NCBI GenBank assembly: GCA_020637675.1
Contig: JACKKD010000001.1
Coordinates: forward strand, 1,054,001-1,118,000
Length of the DNA: 64,000 nucleotides
Direction of reading: 5' to 3'
Origin: Paracoccaceae bacterium
Lineage (GTDB): Bacteria > Pseudomonadota > Alphaproteobacteria > Rhodobacterales > Rhodobacteraceae
Positions within the stretch are counted from its first letter, which is position 1. Each line of letters opens with the position of its first letter. The notes under the pieces were generated by a model. That model saw only the letters and a program-made list of their open reading frames with translations. It did no database searches and was not told the origin of the DNA. The translations under genes and the position numbers were made by a program. Shown here one piece after another: positions 60,764 to 64,000 of the stretch.

Positions 60764-60973
60764 CCGCCCGTCCGGGGCTCTCGTGAGTCGTGCGGACGCA
60801 TGTCTATTGGCCATGGCCCGGCTTTCTTCGGGCGGGCGCGGCGGATGGACCAGACGACAGGAAACGACGACCTGACCTCCTGCGGGCGCTATGGCGGACC
60901 CGGTGAAGACACGGAGCTCTCTGGCGCGAACACCATCGCGGGACCACCGCGAGCATTTGGAAAGGACCACGCG

Positions 60974-61348
60974 ATGAACCTGATCGCAGAACTGGAGGCC
61001 GAGCAGATCGCCGCGCTCGGCAAGTCCATCCCGGACTTCAAGGCGGGCGACACCGTGCGTGTCGGCTACAAGGTGACGGAAGGCACGCGGAGCCGCGTGC
61101 AGAACTACGAAGGCGTCTGCATTTCCCGCAAGGGCGGCAACACGCTGGCGGCCTCGTTCACCGTCCGCAAGATTTCCTTCGGCGAGGGCGTCGAGCGCGT
61201 CTTCCCGCTCTACTCGACCAACATCGACTCGATCGAGGTCGTGCGCCGCGGCCGCGTGCGTCGGGCGAAGCTCTACTACCTGCGCGACCGTCGCGGCAAA
61301 TCCGCACGGATCGCGGAAGTCACCAACTACAAAGAAAAAGCCGAGTGA
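60974..61348 (+). CDS. rplS: 50S ribosomal protein L19
   Basis: 124 aa. IPDFKAGDTVRVGYKVTEGTRSRVQNYEGVCISRKG, SFTVRKISFGEGVERVFPLYS and RRGRVRRAKLYYLRDRRGKSARI are bL19 hallmarks. AAAGGACC precedes the ATG. 11 bp before rpmE. Confidence 0.98.
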   Translation: MNLIAELEAEQIAALGKSIPDFKAGDTVRVGYKVTEGTRSRVQNYEGVCISRKGGNTLAASFTVRKISFGEGVERVFPLYSTNIDSIEVVRRGRVRRAKLYYLRDRRGKSARIAEVTNYKEKAE

Positions 61349-61359
61349 GGAGCGGGGCC

Positions 61360-61581
61360 ATGCGCAAGAACATCCATCCCGACTACCACATGATCGAGGT
61401 CAAGATGACCGACGGGACCACCTATCGCACCCGCTCCACCTGGGGCAAGGAAGGCGACTCGCTGGCGCTCGACATCGACCCGACGGTGCATCCCGCATGG
61501 ACCGGCGGCTCGGCCAAGCTGATGGACACCGGCGGCCGCGTGTCGAAATTCAAGAACAAGTACGCCGGCCTCGGATTCTGA
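61360..61581 (+). CDS. rpmE: 50S ribosomal protein L31
   Basis: 73 aa. MRKNIHPDYHMIEVKMTDGT start and VHPAWTGGS...RVSKFKNKYAGL end match bL31. It lacks the CxxC zinc motif, so it is the zinc-independent (C-minus) form. A terminator follows. Confidence 0.97.
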   Translation: MRKNIHPDYHMIEVKMTDGTTYRTRSTWGKEGDSLALDIDPTVHPAWTGGSAKLMDTGGRVSKFKNKYAGLGF

Positions 61582-61624
61582 GCCTATCGCGCTTTGCAAG
61601 GCAAGGCGCACAACATATAGTAGG

Positions 61625-61650
61625 GGCGCGCTGGCAACAGCGCGCCTTTC
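61625..61650 (+). terminator. Intrinsic terminator after rpmE
   Basis: Stem GGCGCGCTG / CAGCGCGCC closed by a GCAA tetraloop, then TTTC. Confidence 0.85.
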
Positions 61651-61688
61651 GATTCCGGGCACACCGGGACAACGGACGGGGACGAGAC

Positions 61689-62498
61689 GTGGCGCATATC
61701 ATCGTCGTGGGCAACGAAAAGGGCGGGTCGGGCAAGTCCACGACCTGCATGCATGTCGCAACCGCGCTTGCCCGCATGGGCCACAAGGTCGGCGCGCTCG
61801 ACCTCGACCTCCGTCAGAAGAGCTTTGCCCGCTACATCGAGAACCGCCGCGCCTTCGCGCGGAAGGAAGGGCTCGACCTGCCTACGCCGGACTACCGTGA
61901 CCTGCCCGAGGTCGACCAGGCGAGCCTCACCGCAGGCGAGAACATCCATGACCGGCGGCTCTCCGCGGCCGTCGCGGGGCTGGAGAAGGACGCGGAGTTC
62001 ATCATCATCGACTGTCCCGGATCGCACACCCGGCTTTCCCAGGTGGCGCATTCGCTTGCCGACACGCTGATCACGCCCCTGAACGACAGCTTCATCGACT
62101 TTGACCTTCTCGCCCGGGTCGACCCCGACACGAGCCGGGTGATCGGACCCTCGATCTATTCCGAAATGGTCTGGCACGCGCGCCAGCTTCGCGCCCGGGC
62201 GGGGCTGAAGCCGATCGACTGGATCGTCCTGAGAAACCGGCTCGGGGCGCAGCAGATGCACAACAAGCGCAAGGTGGGCGGGGCGCTCGAACAACTGGCG
62301 AAGCGGATCGGCTTCCGCGTGGCGCCGGGCTTTTCGGAGCGGGTGATCTTCCGCGAGCTTTTCCCGCGGGGCCTCACGCTCCTTGACTTGAAGGATGTCG
62401 GCGTCGAACGGCTCAACATCTCGAACGTGGCGGCCCGTCAGGAGGTGCGCGATCTGATGCGCGAACTGCGGCTGCCGGGTGTCGAGGTCGCGTTCTGA
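61689..62498 (+). CDS. mipZ: Division-plane positioning ATPase MipZ
   Basis: 269 aa, ParA/MinD-type. Deviant Walker A KGGSGKST (11-18), switch region DLDLRQKSFARYIENR and DCPGSH. The length and the LTPLNDSFIDFDLLARVDP-like middle match MipZ, which forms a gradient from the pole and inhibits FtsZ. GTG start with GGGGACGAGAC upstream. Located right after rplS-rpmE, as in many Rhodobacterales. Confidence 0.93.
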   Translation: MAHIIVVGNEKGGSGKSTTCMHVATALARMGHKVGALDLDLRQKSFARYIENRRAFARKEGLDLPTPDYRDLPEVDQASLTAGENIHDRRLSAAVAGLEKDAEFIIIDCPGSHTRLSQVAHSLADTLITPLNDSFIDFDLLARVDPDTSRVIGPSIYSEMVWHARQLRARAGLKPIDWIVLRNRLGAQQMHNKRKVGGALEQLAKRIGFRVAPGFSERVIFRELFPRGLTLLDLKDVGVERLNISNVAARQEVRDLMRELRLPGVEVAF

Positions 62499-62504
62499 GC
62501 CGGC

Positions 62505-62663
62505 TCAGGCGATCCGCGGCGCGCGGATGAAGAGCGAGGGCTGCGGACGGCGGCTGCGGCGGGCGGGCATCGTGCCCAGCGAGAGCAGGCGCTTTTCGAA
62601 GGCATCCGGCTCCTGTGACTTGCCGCGGGAGAACCTGGCGATGATGGCGGCTGCGAATTTCAT
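62505..62663 (-). CDS. Small basic protein of 52 aa
   Basis: 52 aa, MKFAAAIIARFSRGKS...FEKRLLSLG followed by an Arg/Pro-rich tail (RRSRRPQPS). GAGAGAGGAC just before the ATG is a strong ribosome-binding site. Convergent with mipZ, seven bp apart. Function unknown; likely an amphipathic N-terminal helix with a basic C-terminus. Confidence 0.6.
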   Translation of the reverse strand: MKFAAAIIARFSRGKSQEPDAFEKRLLSLGTMPARRSRRPQPSLFIRAPRIA

Positions 62664-62901
62664 CAGACTGTCCTCTCTCTCGTACCGCCCCCGGTATTAA
62701 GAGTTAACCCAACATCCGTGACCGAAAGGCGGCGCGGTCGGGGATTTTTGACGGAGTTCTCGCGACGGTTGCGCGATTTGATCGGATACGCGGCAGGGGC
62801 AATCGTCCCCAAGCGTGGCGATTGTCAACGAATGCAACAACGATCCGCGGGCTGCAATGTCCCGGCCCCGCCCGATTGCGGCGGAACCGGGACAGGAACC
62901 G
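62664..62901. other. Intergenic stretch, promoter region of the 52-aa gene
   Basis: 238 bp between the small gene's start and the RND gene stop, both on the minus strand. No gene, terminator or clear -35/-10 pair found. Confidence 0.5.
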
Positions 62902-64000
62902 TCAGGTGCGCAACACGCGGTAGACAGCCGGAATCACCAGAACCGTCAGAAGCGTCGACGACGCGAGCCCGAACAGGAGCGAGATCGCAAGGCCCTGGAA
63001 AATCGGGTCGGTGAGGATCACCGCCGCACCGATCATCGCCGCGAGCGCGGTCAGCAGGATCGGCTTGAAGCGGATCGCGCCGGCTTCGATCAGGATCTCG
63101 GTCAGCGGCCGGTCGGGCGTCTTCGCGTGGCGGATGAAATCGACGAGCAGGATCGAGTTGCGCACGATGATGCCGGCAAGCGCTATGAAGCCGATCATCG
63201 ACGTGGCCGAGAACGGCGCGCCGAAAAGCCAGTGGCCGAGGAGGATGCCGATGAAGGTCAGGGGGATCGGCGTCAGGATCACCAACGGAACCTTGAACGA
63301 GCCGAACTGCGCGACAACGAGGATGTAGATGCCGAGAAGCGCCACGCCGAAGGCCGCGCCCATGTCACGGAAGGTGACCCAGGTCACCTCCCACTCCCCG
63401 TCCCAGAGAAGCGAGGGCGCGGTTTCGTCGTCGGGCTGGCCGTGGAGCAGGATCTGCGGTTTCGCAAGGCCAGTCCAGTCCTGCGCGTCGAGCGCGTCGG
63501 CGACGGCGAGCATCCCGTAGAGAGGCGCCTCGAAATCGCCGGCAAGCTCGGCCGTCACCATCTCGGCCGACCGCCCGTTGTGTCGGAAGATCGGGAAGGA
63601 CCCGGTTTCCTCGCGCACCTCCACCACGTCGCCAAGTTCCACCACGCCGCGCGCGCCGGGAATGACGTTCTGCGGCAGGGGCGTGGTCAGGAACCGCTCG
63701 TCGAAGGTGCGCATCCCCTTCGGCCGCTCGATACGGATCGGAATCGGCTGGCGACCCTCGCCGCGGTGCGAATAGCCGATCGTGGTGCCGCCATTGAGGA
63801 TCGCGATCGTGTCGAGCACGTCGCCCTCCTGCACCTGGAAGAACTCCGCCGCGTCGGTCGAGACGGTGGTGCGGATGCGCCGGGCGGGATCGCCGTAGGA
63901 ATTGTCGACGTCGACAATGAAGGGCACGGACCGGAACGCCGCCTCCACCTTGGCCGCCACCGCGCGGCGCGTGTCCGGATCCGGGCCGTAGATTTCAGCC
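62902..64000 (-). CDS. RND-family efflux permease, C-terminal part (truncated by window edge)
   Basis: The last ~365 codons, open to the window edge. Part of the second periplasmic (docking/porter) region (FIVDVDNSYGDPARRIRT, ILNGGTTIGYSHRGEGRQP), then helices 8-12 with MGAAFGVALLGIYILVVAQFGSFKVPLVILTPIPLTFIGILLG and IGFIALAGIIVRNSILLVDFI, and KPILLTALAAMIG. This is AcrB/HAE1- or metal-type RND. Membrane-fusion and outer-membrane partner genes are expected beyond the edge. Confidence 0.92.
   Translation of the reverse strand, partial: AEIYGPDPDTRRAVAAKVEAAFRSVPFIVDVDNSYGDPARRIRTTVSTDAAEFFQVQEGDVLDTIAILNGGTTIGYSHRGEGRQPIPIRIERPKGMRTFDERFLTTPLPQNVIPGARGVVELGDVVEVREETGSFPIFRHNGRSAEMVTAELAGDFEAPLYGMLAVADALDAQDWTGLAKPQILLHGQPDDETAPSLLWDGEWEVTWVTFRDMGAAFGVALLGIYILVVAQFGSFKVPLVILTPIPLTFIGILLGHWLFGAPFSATSMIGFIALAGIIVRNSILLVDFIRHAKTPDRPLTEILIEAGAIRFKPILLTALAAMIGAAVILTDPIFQGLAISLLFGLASSTLLTVLVIPAVYRVLRT

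Noticed and set aside
1..64000. tRNA, rRNA, prophage and insertion-sequence genes
   Set aside because: I looked for them and recognised no cloverleaf, transposase or phage structural gene; a tRNA scan would be needed to be certain.

Overview
The window is about 64 kb of GC-rich (roughly two-thirds G+C) bacterial chromosome. It most likely comes from the alphaproteobacterial family Rhodobacteraceae/Paracoccaceae. The reasons are the gene content and linkage: a separate F0 b' subunit gene; mipZ directly after rplS-rpmE; chorismate mutase in front of rpsP-rimM-trmD; a DUF1523 protein; a Hint-domain protein; a GT14/DUF5928-like glycosyltransferase beside a sulfotransferase; and divergent ald/Lrp genes. 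I saw no rRNA, tRNA, CRISPR array, phage module or replication origin. Family assignments come from reading the sequence, not from searches.

Layout. 1-1829: end of a surface-glycan cluster (glycosyltransferase, hexapeptide acetyltransferase, sulfotransferase). 1840-4622: a large RTX/serralysin-like metalloprotease and a small lipoprotein. 4943-12598: a minus-strand run of uncharacterised genes (coiled-coil protein, 375-aa protein, AAA+ ATPase, three membrane proteins, a 456-aa protein). It is interrupted at 7267-8010 by four GC-rich palindromic repeats, a DUF559 nuclease-like gene and two truncated copies of the 5' end of the 456-aa gene. 12754-22810: metabolic genes (M20 peptidase, sulfotransferase, panB-panC, peptide-binding protein, methyltransferase, cupin, L,D-transpeptidase, creatinase). 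23218-27979: rpmI-rplT-pheS-pheT, with an AT-richer membrane-protein gene lodged between pheS and pheT. 28016-34081: glutathione transferase, mscL, ald with its Lrp-type regulator, lytic transglycosylase, CDF zinc exporter, CorA. 34226-38032: polA and small genes. 38041-41354: GT14 glycosyltransferase, sulfotransferase and PAP2 phosphatase. 41398-48924: subtilase, adenosine kinase, nth, Hint protein, Ada-like repair protein, OmpA lipoprotein, FadR-type regulator, small genes. 48994-51619: atpI-B-E-F'-F. 51848-54538: ArsR and LysR regulators, EamA transporter, small secreted protein. 54834-62663: ffh, three tandem GNAT genes, chorismate mutase, rpsP, rimM, trmD, an AT-richer small gene, rplS, rpmE, mipZ and a 52-codon gene. 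62902-64000: C-terminal part of an RND efflux permease.

How the parts relate. Translation and secretion genes (rpmI/rplT/pheST; ffh, rpsP/rimM/trmD, rplS/rpmE) and the F0 sector form the conserved backbone. Between them lie accessory genes, many joined by 4-nt stop/start overlaps. Three sulfotransferases, two glycosyltransferases and a sugar acetyltransferase point to a sulfated, acetylated surface polysaccharide.

The best candidate for an undescribed system is the AAA+ operon at 4.9-12.6 kb. Its most striking detail is how the repeat/DUF559 insertion kept stop/start coupling along the operon. Two low-GC genes set precisely inside translation operons (pheS|pheT and trmD|rplS) are secondary candidates.
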